Positions 1-8,333 of a stretch of DNA of 64,000 nucleotides are shown piece after piece. Within the stretch, counting starts at the first letter, position 1, and the number at the start of each line of letters is the position of its first letter. This DNA comes from UBA6623 sp965238125 (lineage in GTDB: Bacteria; Acidobacteriota; Terriglobia; Bryobacterales; UBA6623): positions 6,138,001-6,202,000 of the forward strand of contig OZ250179.1 in NCBI GenBank assembly GCA_965238125.1. Reading direction: 5' to 3'. The notes beneath the pieces are model-generated. The model made no database searches. It saw nothing but the letters and a program-made list of their open reading frames with translations, and had not been told where the DNA came from. Both the position numbers and the translations under genes were made by a program.

Positions 1-1736
1 AAATCGCCGCCGGGATTCTGAGTGAAGGCGCCCAGAAAGTTCAACTGCCCGCGCCCGAAAAAAGCCTGGATGCCGTCGTCGGAAAAGTGCCGATACTCGC
101 CGCCCCACTTGAGGGTGTGGCCGCCGTGAACGTGCGTGAGATTCGCGACCAGGTGAAGGGTCTGGTCTTCGCGAACGATCGGAAGCGCGATGTTGTCGGC
201 TAGGCTGTCGAACCCGCTGACGTTAATCGCCGGGAACCCGCTGAATAAAGGATCACTCGAAACCCCGGCAATGCCCAATTCTCCGGAGACGTCATGGCCG
301 ATGTTTTCCTGCAGTACCTCCCGCCGTAGACGGTTGAAGCCGAAACGCAGTTCCGCGACCGTGGCCGGGCTGAAGACGTGGGTTTCGGAGAGGACGAGGT
401 TTTGGCCGCGATTCAAGACGAAGCTTCCGAAGCCCGGAACGTTCGTATTGCCGTCGTTAAAAGGTTCGAGGCCGCGGTCGTGGCTGAAGTTGTAGCGCGC
501 AAACAGAGCGTCGCGGGGCGATAGATAGTGGTCGATGCGGCCGTAGAGCTGGTTGATCAATAGATCACCGCGCGGGGCGCTGACGAGGTTTTGCACCGCG
601 CCGGGGCGATTGGGAGCGGGCCAGCGCGAGGCCAAGCTCCGGGCGATCGGGTGAATACGCTCGACGGGAATTCGATTGTCCGGGAAGGGCTGTTGCGTAA
701 AGGGATCGATCACGGGGAACGGCGAATTGGAAAAGTCTCCGTTGCGTTCGGCGAGGCCCGGGACACGAGCTGTCTTCGTGACGCCGTCGCGCACGCGGGT
801 GCCTTCATAGCCGCCGAAAAAGAACGTTCGTCCGCGGCGCACCGGCCCCCCGAGCGACGCGCCGAATTGGTTGCGTTGAAATTGCGGGATCGACTGATCG
901 GGCGCGTCGAAGAAATTGCGGGCGTCGAGGGCGTGGTTGCGCAGGTAGTTGTAGACGGAGCCGTGAAAGCCGTTGGTGCCGCTTTGGCTGACGACGTTGA
1001 TCTGCGCGCCGCCGCCGCGGCCGTATTCGGCTTGGTAATTGGCCGCGTGCAAGCGGAACTCCCGCACGGCGTCGAGAGGCGGACTGACGACCAGGCGATT
1101 GATATAGAGGTCGTTGTTGTCGACGCCGTCGAGCAGGAAGTTGTTCGAGGCTTCGCGGGCGCCGCCGACGTGCAGGCCGCTGTTGTTTTGGCGCGAGAGT
1201 TCCGAGCCAGGCGCGGCGGGCAGCGTGCCTGCCGACAACAGAGCGAGTTGCAGAAACTCGCGGGCGTTCAAGGGGAGATAGGAGATCCTCGCGCGGGAAA
1301 TGACCGAGCCGAGGGCGGTGTTTTCGGGTTCGAGCAGCGGGGTGGCGTCGCTGATTTCGATGCGGGTTTTTTCGGTTTCGAGTTGCAGGGCGATATCGAC
1401 GCGCCAGCGGCCGCCGACGCTCAAGCGCACGGTCGCGGGGTGGGAACGAAGGCCCGGGGCGGTCGCCCGCAAGGCATACTCGCCGACGGACAGCAGGGGA
1501 AAGCGGTATTGCCCTAGGTCGTCGGCAGAGGTTGCATGGCGGCGTTGGGTAGCCTGCTCGACGGCTTCCACCCGAGCCTGGGCGACGACGCGGCCCGAGG
1601 GGTCGAGAACGTGGCCGGCGAGGCTTGCGGTTTGGGTTTGGGCGTTGAGGGCGGGTGGGCCTGTCGGCGCGAGCATCAGCGTCGGAGCGACGGCGAGAGC
1701 GAAGCGAGCCCAGGCGACTGTGAATCGGCCCAACAT
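1..1736 (-). CDS. Oar-like TonB-dependent receptor with N-terminal carboxypeptidase-regulatory domain (3' end outside window)
   Basis: The reading frame is open from an ATG at 1736 to the window edge, about 578 codons, so the C-terminal part is missing. It starts with an export signal (MLGRFTVAW followed by a hydrophobic stretch ending near LNAQ). A carboxypeptidase-regulatory/Cna-B-like fold follows (residues about 35-115, with the LAGHVLDPSG start). Then comes a plug-like region with the acidobacterial signature LLDGVDNNDLYINR and QAEYGRGGGAQINVVSQSGTN, and beta-barrel sequence with FFFGGYEGTR. Proteins of this type are outer-membrane receptors thought to import large or complexed substrates using TonB energy. 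The substrate cannot be told from sequence. No clear ribosome-binding site precedes the ATG, but the signal peptide supports this start. Confidence 0.9.
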   Translation of the reverse strand, partial: MLGRFTVAWARFALAVAPTLMLAPTGPPALNAQTQTASLAGHVLDPSGRVVAQARVEAVEQATQRRHATSADDLGQYRFPLLSVGEYALRATAPGLRSHPATVRLSVGGRWRVDIALQLETEKTRIEISDATPLLEPENTALGSVISRARISYLPLNAREFLQLALLSAGTLPAAPGSELSRQNNSGLHVGGAREASNNFLLDGVDNNDLYINRLVVSPPLDAVREFRLHAANYQAEYGRGGGAQINVVSQSGTNGFHGSVYNYLRNHALDARNFFDAPDQSIPQFQRNQFGASLGGPVRRGRTFFFGGYEGTRVRDGVTKTARVPGLAERNGDFSNSPFPVIDPFTQQPFPDNRIPVERIHPIARSLASRWPAPNRPGAVQNLVSAPRGDLLINQLYGRIDHYLSPRDALFARYNFSHDRGLEPFNDGNTNVPGFGSFVLNRGQNLVLSETHVFSPATVAELRFGFNRLRREVLQENIGHDVSGELGIAGVSSDPLFSGFPAINVSGFDSLADNIALPIVREDQTLHLVANLTHVHGGHTLKWGGEYRHFSDDGIQAFFGRGQLNFLGAFTQNPGGD

Positions 1737-2279
1737 GTTTTGGTTCGGAAAGAGCCCGATCCGTTGCGAGAAGTGCGGCGGTCGAGGCACTACCTATATA
1801 CCGTAGCGCTTCGCCGGTTTAAGGTGCCGAAACGGGACGGACTCGTGGTTGGTTGCACAATGAAAATCTATTTCAGCCGGGCCGTTTTCGGAACAGAGAT
1901 GTCGCCAGGAATGGCGACACGGCACGTTGAAAGCGTGCGCCACGTCGGGGGCTTCGGCATCGAGGAGAGTGCGGGCCTATTTTCGGAAGAGTCCGTTTCC
2001 GTGAATCGCGGATTCACTATACCGCCATGAAAATGGGCGTCGAGACGGGCCGAAGGGTCGGGCGGGAGCTTCCTGCCGCCCTTTCAGGGCTCAAGCTGAT
2101 TTGATTCCGTACCCAGGGTTCCGCCTTCGGCTCCACCCTGGGCTACAGCTCCTACCGCCGCTTCGCGGCTCAAGATATTTGTGATCTCGCCGGTCCTGAA
2201 CGTAATGCACCATACTCCCGTGGGGCTCTTTTCGGAGGAACTGTTGATTTTCGCCGTCCATCGGGTGGGAAACCAGGGA
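1737..2279. other. Gene-free stretch holding a composite dispersed repeat
   Basis: I see no credible gene here. The divergent upstream region of the TonB receptor contains an A/T-rich TATATA at about 1795-1800 on the reverse strand that could belong to its promoter. From about 1891 onward the sequence is a copy of a repeat found elsewhere in the window (see the repeat entry). Confidence 0.6.
1891..2246 (+). repeat. Composite dispersed repeat, copy A1
   Basis: It begins with the hairpin TGTCGCCAggaaTGGCGACA and a GGCACG...CGTGCGCC pair. It continues through a stretch ending in the blocks CCGCCCTTTCAGGGCTC, CCCAGGGTTCCGCC and CCGCTTCGCGGCT. The same order of blocks occurs in reverse orientation at 47880-48240 and, in part, at 49495-49750 and 42290-42470. 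Lengths and spacings differ slightly, but block order is kept. Confidence 0.75.
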
Positions 2280-3689
2280 CTACTTGGTGACCTGTTCGAC
2301 GATGACTTGGGTGGGATGCATGCGGCCGCTGACGGTTTGCTCGTAGACGTGGGTTTCGACGGTCTCGCCGTTGGCGCCGGGCCGGCGGACTTTTTGGCGG
2401 GTTTCGGTGGGAGTCAGTTGCTTCGGGTCGGCCTGGCTGCGGGTTCGGGTGTGGGTGGTTTCGATCGTCTCGCCGTTGGCGCCCAAGGTGGTCTCGCGCG
2501 TCACCGTTCGAAGCAGCCGGTTACCGGAGCTGCCGCTGAGAAAACGCGGCGACCCGTCCCCGAGCGAGTGCCCGTAGGTTTCGACCGTTTCGGTCGAGGA
2601 ACCATCGGCATTCGTCACCAACTCCCCTTTCGTGCGGGAGGACACGGTCATCTTGGAGTTGATTACGTCGCGCTCGTAGACGGTCTTGTCCGTCGTCGAG
2701 ACGTTGCCCGACCGGCTCATGACGGTTTCTTCTCGGCCCGCGACGACGAGCCGTCCGTCGCCGTTGTCGATTTGGCGCACGGTGGTGATGGTCGAGGCGT
2801 TTTCGCCCTGCTTGGTCTCGATCGACTCTTCACGGATGATGGTCTGGAAACCGCCGTTCATCGACGGCTTTTCCGTGGTGACGAGGTTTTCGACTCGGCC
2901 GTTGTGTTCCTTGCGTCGGGTGATGACGCGCTCGAAGATTTCCATTCGTCCGTTGACGTTTTCGACGTAACTGGTTGCCGTGGTGACGACAGTGCCGTCG
3001 GGCAGCGTGCGGGTTTCTGCGCGAACCATTTCTTGCTGGGTCGGGTTGCCGTTGGGGTCGTAACGTTGCGTCGTCTTTTCGACGGATTTTTCGGTTTCGG
3101 TTTGGCGAAGGACCGTTTCGCGTTCCGACAGATAAGGAACCTCGCGGCCGCTGATGCTCAGCAACGTGACCTGGTTCTCGCTCCCGTCCTCGCTCTGTCG
3201 AGTAAATTGAGTGCCGGGCTGCCGGATTCCTCTACCGTTGAAATCGAAGACCGTAACGGTTTCGCTACTGCTGCTCGGACCCTCGACCTCGGTTTCCTCG
3301 TCCGCCTCTTCGACCGCCGCGACTTCGCCCTCAGCGCCCTCTTCCTCGACCGCGATTTCGCCGTCGGGCGCTTCGCCTTCTTCGCTCTCACCGGCTTCGG
3401 CCGCGGCTTCCTCACTCGCTGAATCCGGCGAGTCCGCCTCATCCGCTTGGTCGCCGGAAGCGCTTTCGTCGAGAACCTCTTCTTCGACGATCTCTTCTTC
3501 CACGACCAACGATTCCGGACGGCTTCGGATGATCACGCCGCCGCCTTCTTCACGAATAGAGGGTCCGCTCGGCGGGGCGGTTTCGGCTTCGTCGGCGTGC
3601 GTGGAATCCGCGTCGTCACTCTCGGCGTCGGATTGCTGCGCGTAAAGCGCGGGAAGAAAGGTGATCCATAGAAGAACGAGCAGGCGCAT
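2280..3689 (-). CDS. Secreted acidic, repeat-containing protein of unknown function
   Basis: 469 residues. A signal peptide (MRLLVLLWITFLPALYAQQ) is followed by a very acidic, low-complexity region (residues about 20-145, rich in Glu, Asp, Ala and Ser). The remaining ~320 residues are a beta-rich series of imperfect Thr/Glu/Val-rich repeats built around phrases such as NGETVETHVYEQTV, NGETIETTHTRTR and DGSSTETVETYG. These recall the regular strands of YD/RHS-like repeats without their diagnostic motif. A good ribosome-binding site (GGAGG, 7 nt before the ATG) supports the start. It is probably exported to the periplasm or cell surface. I do not recognise a family and cannot assign a role. Confidence 0.75.
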   Translation of the reverse strand: MRLLVLLWITFLPALYAQQSDAESDDADSTHADEAETAPPSGPSIREEGGGVIIRSRPESLVVEEEIVEEEVLDESASGDQADEADSPDSASEEAAAEAGESEEGEAPDGEIAVEEEGAEGEVAAVEEADEETEVEGPSSSSETVTVFDFNGRGIRQPGTQFTRQSEDGSENQVTLLSISGREVPYLSERETVLRQTETEKSVEKTTQRYDPNGNPTQQEMVRAETRTLPDGTVVTTATSYVENVNGRMEIFERVITRRKEHNGRVENLVTTEKPSMNGGFQTIIREESIETKQGENASTITTVRQIDNGDGRLVVAGREETVMSRSGNVSTTDKTVYERDVINSKMTVSSRTKGELVTNADGSSTETVETYGHSLGDGSPRFLSGSSGNRLLRTVTRETTLGANGETIETTHTRTRSQADPKQLTPTETRQKVRRPGANGETVETHVYEQTVSGRMHPTQVIVEQVTK

Positions 3690-3912
3690 TGGCGAAACCT
3701 CCTCGGAACGGGCTCTCTTTCAGTTTATCCGACCGGATGGCGGTTGCAATCAGAGATTTCTGTACGCCTGTCGGGAATTGACCTTAGACCGCCGAGGCCC
3801 GCCGGGGGATCCAGGCCGGGAACTTTGTCGTTTGAGGCCGCGTAGATGGAAGTAGCGGCGGGTTCGCGGGAGCCGCGTTGTTGCTTGCGGTTTGATAAGG
3901 AGTCGCCCTGGT

Positions 3913-4113
3913 ATGACGAAATTCCTGTTGTGGCTGATCCTGTTTATCCTCTGTTGGCCGTTGGCGATTCTGGCTTTGCTGCTCTACCCGATCGTGTGGC
4001 TGCTACTGTTGCCCCTGCGCTTGGTGGGCATCGTGGTGGGCGGGGTTTTCGACTTTTTGTGGGCGCTGGTGACGCTGCCGGCGCGGGTGTTGCGCGGTGG
4101 CAGCCGGGCCTAG
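3913..4113 (+). CDS. Small hydrophobic membrane protein, unknown function
   Basis: 66 residues, nearly all hydrophobic, with two likely membrane spans (LLWLILFILCWPLAILALLLY, and a second one rich in L, V and G). I prefer the ATG at 3913 because AAGGAG lies 10 nt upstream (3897-3902); a TTG at 3892 would place that site inside the gene. Similar tiny proteins are common and mostly uncharacterised. The gene stands alone between the acidic secreted protein and the DUF1501 gene. Confidence 0.6.
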   Translation: MTKFLLWLILFILCWPLAILALLLYPIVWLLLLPLRLVGIVVGGVFDFLWALVTLPARVLRGGSRA

Positions 4114-4345
4114 CCTAGGATCCGCGCGCCACGCCTTCCTCGCGACGCCGCGGCCGCGGCGTCGCACTGATCTGAATTTCGACCTGCCGGCCGAGGTGAT
4201 TGACGTAAAGGTATAGATATTGCTGTCATCCGCCCGGCATCCGAAGAGATCGAACCTCCCCAATCTTGCGATAATCTTTCCCGTCAACGTTCACTATGGT
4301 AGGCTCTAGATGGAGACTTGGAGCCTCAAAAAGGGGGATTAGGTC

Positions 4346-5719
4346 ATGTTTCGCTTGGATGCCGATAAGACCGTTGCATTTTGCGACGGGATGCGCCGCC
4401 GCGACTTCCTTCACGCCGGTTCTCTGAGCCTGTTGGGATTGGGGATGCCCGAGTTCCTGCGAATGCAGGCACAGGGCGCCGCCACCGACACCGACGTCAA
4501 CGTCATCATGCTGATGCTGGTCGGCGGGCCTTCGCAGCTCGATACGTTTGACATGAAACCCGAGGCCCCGATCGAGATTCGCGGGCCGCACAAACCCATC
4601 AAGACCAACGTCCCCGGCATCGAGATCAGCGAAATCTTCCCGCGCATGGCGCGGCACGCCGACAAGTACGCGCTGTTGCGAGGCTGTTACCACAACGCCG
4701 CCGCCGTCCATGCGATGGGGCACCAGCTTTTCCAAACCGGCCGGCTGTCGCTGGGCGGCATGGAGCATCCGCACATCGGCTCGGTTTTGGGATACATCAA
4801 GGGTCCCAAGGGCGATGTGCCGCCGCACGTTTTGCTGCCCAAGATCATCGGACCTACCGGCGGAAACTTCAAGCCGGGTCAAAGCGCGGGGTATCTAGGG
4901 AAGCGTCATGACCCGTTTGTGCTCAACGCCGACCCTTCCGTGAAAGATTTCAAAGTGCCCGACATGCTGCCGCCCGACTACCTGTCGGCGCTGCGGGTTG
5001 ACCGGCGCAGGAACTGGCGGGCGATGGTCGACAAGACGGTCAGCAAGTTCGAGACGTCGCAAGACGCCCGGCTGCTCGATTCGACCTTCCATCAAGCCTA
5101 TACGTTGATGACGTCGGAAAAGGCGCGCGCGGCCTTCGAGGTACACCGCGAAGAGGACGACGTTCGCAACAAATACGGGCGCAATCGCTTCGGGCAGAGC
5201 TGTTTGCTCGCCCGGCGGCTGATCGAAGCCGGGGTGCGCTTCGTGACCGTCAACATGTTCGAGACGGTGTTTGACGAGATTACGTGGGACATTCACGGGT
5301 CGCCGCCTTTCAGCCCGATCAGCGGCTACCGCGACTTGGTGGGACCGATGTTCGACAACGCGTTTACGTCGTTGATCGAGGACCTCAGCGACCGCGGCAT
5401 GCTCGACAATACGATGATCCTGGCACTGGGCGAGTTCGGCCGCACGCCGAAGATCAACCCGGCCGGCGGGCGCGACCATTGGCCGCAAGCTTGGTCGATC
5501 GTCGCCGCGGGCGGCGGAATCCAGGGCGGACAGGTGATCGGCTCGACCGATAAGATCGGCGGCGCGCCGAAGGATCGTCCGGTGCGGCCGGCCGAGATTG
5601 TGGCGACGATTTATCACCAACTCGGGATCGACCTCGAAACCGAATTGCCGTCAGCGAACGGCAGGCCGTTGCCGGTGGTCGATCGCGGCGTCGAGCCGGT
5701 CCACGAGCTGTTTTCGTAA
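4346..5719 (+). CDS. DUF1501 family protein with Tat-type signal
   Basis: 457 residues. DUF1501 proteins belong to the alkaline phosphatase/sulfatase superfamily and are of unproven function. They are typically encoded beside DUF1549/DUF1553 cytochromes, as here. A twin-arginine-like signal (MRRRDFLHAGSLSLLGLG) begins at residue 16, so the start could be 4346 or the internal ATG at 4391; GGGGGA precedes the first. Family features include LMLVGGPSQLDTFDMKP near the N-terminus, RGCYHNAAAVHAMGH, and near the C-terminus LALGEFGRTPKINPAGGRDHWP, which carries likely metal-binding Glu, Asp and His residues. It is the first gene of a four-gene same-strand block of exported proteins, and probably works in the periplasm after folded export. 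Confidence 0.9.
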   Translation: MFRLDADKTVAFCDGMRRRDFLHAGSLSLLGLGMPEFLRMQAQGAATDTDVNVIMLMLVGGPSQLDTFDMKPEAPIEIRGPHKPIKTNVPGIEISEIFPRMARHADKYALLRGCYHNAAAVHAMGHQLFQTGRLSLGGMEHPHIGSVLGYIKGPKGDVPPHVLLPKIIGPTGGNFKPGQSAGYLGKRHDPFVLNADPSVKDFKVPDMLPPDYLSALRVDRRRNWRAMVDKTVSKFETSQDARLLDSTFHQAYTLMTSEKARAAFEVHREEDDVRNKYGRNRFGQSCLLARRLIEAGVRFVTVNMFETVFDEITWDIHGSPPFSPISGYRDLVGPMFDNAFTSLIEDLSDRGMLDNTMILALGEFGRTPKINPAGGRDHWPQAWSIVAAGGGIQGGQVIGSTDKIGGAPKDRPVRPAEIVATIYHQLGIDLETELPSANGRPLPVVDRGVEPVHELFS

Positions 5720-5820
5720 GGGAAGCGGCTGCGCGGAGTCGAGTATCGAGCATTGCCCCGCAGCGACCATCCCGTGAGGAGGCCGGGGTATGCCGGTTTT
5801 GGGGGAGGCCTTTTGATTCG

Positions 5821-8286
5821 ATGAGAATTTCCCGCTTGCTGTTGATCGCCGCGGCGTTTTGCCTAGCACTCACGGCACGGGCCGAGTCCAAGGCCGGGCT
5901 GGAAATCCTTCCCGCGTCGATTGAACTTCACGGCCTCGAAGCGCGACAGCAATTGCTGGCGCAGGCCGAGCGCGATGGCGTCCAAAAGGATTGGACCGAC
6001 AGCGCTTCCTGGAGATCGGAGAACCCCGACATTGCCTCGGTCGACGCCGGCGGTTTGGTCCGTCCCGTTGCCGACGGCTCGGCGGTAATTCGGGTGAAGG
6101 CCGACGGGCTCGAAGCGAGCGTGACGGTTCGCGTGTCGGGCACGCGCGAACCCTTCGCCTGGGGCTTTCGGCAACACGTCATTCCTATACTCACAAAGAG
6201 AAGTTGTAACTCCGGCCCGTGTCACGGCGCGGCGGGCGGGAAGAACGGTCTAAAGCTGACGCTGCGCGGCTACGACCCCGGGGCCGACTACGATGTGCTG
6301 ACCCGCGAGGCAACGGCGCGACGCATATCGTTGGCCGACCCCGCTTCGAGCCTTTTCCTGCTCAAGTCGACCATGACCGTTCCTCACGGCGGCGGCAGGA
6401 AAATCGCCGTCGATTCGCTTGAATATCAAGTACTCTCCGAGTGGGTCGCGGCTGGCGCGCCGGGGCCGAGCGACGATGATCCCGAGGTCGTCGGCTTGGA
6501 GGTTTATCCTCGCGCGGCCACGCTCGAGCCGGGCGCGAAGCAGCGACTGGTCGTCCGCGCGAAGTACTCCGACGGCCGTGTAGCCGACGTCAGCCGCTGG
6601 GCACGCTACACCTCGACCGATGCCGCGGTGGCCGAAGTCAACGACGGCGGCGTCGTGACGATGGTCGGCCGCGGAGAGGCGGCCATTACGGTGGCCTATT
6701 CGACAAGCGTGCTGTACTCGCGGCTCACCGTTCCCCACGAGAACGAGATCAGCGAGGAAGAGTTCGGACGGCTGACGGTCAACAACTACATCGACGAGCT
6801 GGTGCTCGAAAAACTGCGCAAGTTGCGCATAGCGCCCTCGGCGGCGGCCGACGATTCGACTTTCCTGCGCCGGGCTTACCTTGATTCGACCGGCACACTG
6901 CCCAGTGCCGAGCAAGTCGAGGACTTTCTCGCCGATGACTCCGCCGACAAGCGCCGCCGCTTAATCGACCGCCTGCTCGAGCGTCCCGAATACGCCGATT
7001 ACTGGGCCTACAAGTGGTCGGACTTGTTGTTGGTTTCGACGAACAGCGATCACCTAAACCGCACCGCGCTGTGGGATTTCTACAACTGGATTCGAGACAG
7101 CGTCGCCGAAAACAAGCCCTGGGACCAATTCGCGCAAGACATCTTCTCCTCCGCCGGCAGCAGTCGCGAGAACGGAGCGCTGAACTATTTCGTCCTCCAC
7201 AAAGACACCATCGAGTTGGCCGAAAACACGACCCAGGCCTTCATGGGCCAGACGCTGACCTGCGCGCGCTGCCACAACCATCCGCTCGAGAAGTGGACCC
7301 AGGTGCAGTATTACCGCTTCGCCAATCTGTTCACGCGGATCGGCATCAAGAGTGGCGACGAACCGGGCGATTCGATCATTTTCCAGAAAGACTTCGGCGA
7401 CATTTCCCACCCGCGCATGGGGCGGCCGTTGCCGCCGACACCGCTCGATGGCGAAGAGTTGGCGCTCGATTCCCTCGACGACCGCAAACTGCACTTGGCT
7501 GACTGGCTGACGAGCGAACAAAACCCCTACTTCGCGCGCAACATCGTCAGCCGCGTCTGGGCGAACTTCTTCGCGCGCGGTTTGGTCGTGCCGGCCGACG
7601 ATCTGCGGGCCACGAACCCGACCTCGAACGAGAAACTATTTGATGCGCTGGTCGAGGACCTGGTCGCCGGCGGCTATGACGTGAAGCATCTGATCCGGCG
7701 GATTATGAATTCGGGGACCTATCAGCTTTCCTCCACGCCCAACGCCTCGAATCAGCGCGACGACAAGTATTACTCGAAATATCAGGTCAAGCGGTTACCG
7801 GCGGAAGTGATTCTCGACGCCCTGTCGTCGATTACGGGACAGGATTCGAAATTCGAAGGCTACCCGGCGGGCATGCGGGCGCTGCAGCTACCCGACATCC
7901 AGGTCGAGTCGCAGTTCTTGGAATCGTTCGGCAGGCCGTTGCGCTTGGTGTGCGACGTCCAAGAGCGCTCGGCGGACCCCAGCATCGCCCAGGCTTTGCA
8001 TGTGATCAACGGTGAAACGCTCAACGGCAAGCTGCGCGCCGACGGGAACAACATCGCTTCGTTCCTCGACCTCGGTTTGTCGGATCGAAGGATCTTGGAT
8101 CACCTGTTCCTCTCCGCGTTCAGCCGGTATCCGAACGAGTCGGAGCAGCAGGCGATCTTGGGAGAACTCCGGAAAGCTCGAGCGGAGCGGGTCGCTCAGC
8201 GGGCGCAAAGCAAGGCGCGCCGCGAGTCGATTGAAGACCTGATGTGGGCGCTGCTAACGAAAAAGGAATTTTTCTTCAACCACTAA
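5821..8286 (+). CDS. Exported DUF1549/DUF1553 cytochrome with two Big2 domains
   Basis: 821 residues. Signal peptide MRISRLLLIAAAFCLALTARA. A Big2-like Ig domain (about 25-108) precedes a Planctomycete-type cytochrome segment whose haem site is CNSGPCH (C129, C134, H135), with four residues between the cysteines instead of two. A second Big2-like domain lies at about 223-305. DUF1549 follows with a classical CARCH haem site (C481, C484, H485). DUF1553 forms the C-terminus, with the NIVSRVWANFFARGL type of motif. GGGGGAGG lies upstream of the ATG. The Big2 domains suggest attachment to, or binding at, the cell surface or a polysaccharide. The biochemical role of this family is not established. 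It lies about 100 bp after the DUF1501 gene and is probably co-transcribed with it. Confidence 0.92.
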   Translation: MRISRLLLIAAAFCLALTARAESKAGLEILPASIELHGLEARQQLLAQAERDGVQKDWTDSASWRSENPDIASVDAGGLVRPVADGSAVIRVKADGLEASVTVRVSGTREPFAWGFRQHVIPILTKRSCNSGPCHGAAGGKNGLKLTLRGYDPGADYDVLTREATARRISLADPASSLFLLKSTMTVPHGGGRKIAVDSLEYQVLSEWVAAGAPGPSDDDPEVVGLEVYPRAATLEPGAKQRLVVRAKYSDGRVADVSRWARYTSTDAAVAEVNDGGVVTMVGRGEAAITVAYSTSVLYSRLTVPHENEISEEEFGRLTVNNYIDELVLEKLRKLRIAPSAAADDSTFLRRAYLDSTGTLPSAEQVEDFLADDSADKRRRLIDRLLERPEYADYWAYKWSDLLLVSTNSDHLNRTALWDFYNWIRDSVAENKPWDQFAQDIFSSAGSSRENGALNYFVLHKDTIELAENTTQAFMGQTLTCARCHNHPLEKWTQVQYYRFANLFTRIGIKSGDEPGDSIIFQKDFGDISHPRMGRPLPPTPLDGEELALDSLDDRKLHLADWLTSEQNPYFARNIVSRVWANFFARGLVVPADDLRATNPTSNEKLFDALVEDLVAGGYDVKHLIRRIMNSGTYQLSSTPNASNQRDDKYYSKYQVKRLPAEVILDALSSITGQDSKFEGYPAGMRALQLPDIQVESQFLESFGRPLRLVCDVQERSADPSIAQALHVINGETLNGKLRADGNNIASFLDLGLSDRRILDHLFLSAFSRYPNESEQQAILGELRKARAERVAQRAQSKARRESIEDLMWALLTKKEFFFNH

Positions 8287-8333
8287 GAGCAGATTCGGAG
8301 CCCCGAACGCAAGTGAGGGGTCAGCCGCGAAAG

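Noticed and set aside
591..1517. A 308-codon forward frame over the TonB receptor region
   Set aside because: It is the antisense of the receptor, which has a signal peptide, plug motifs and barrel sequence in the reverse frame; the forward frame has no recognisable domain.
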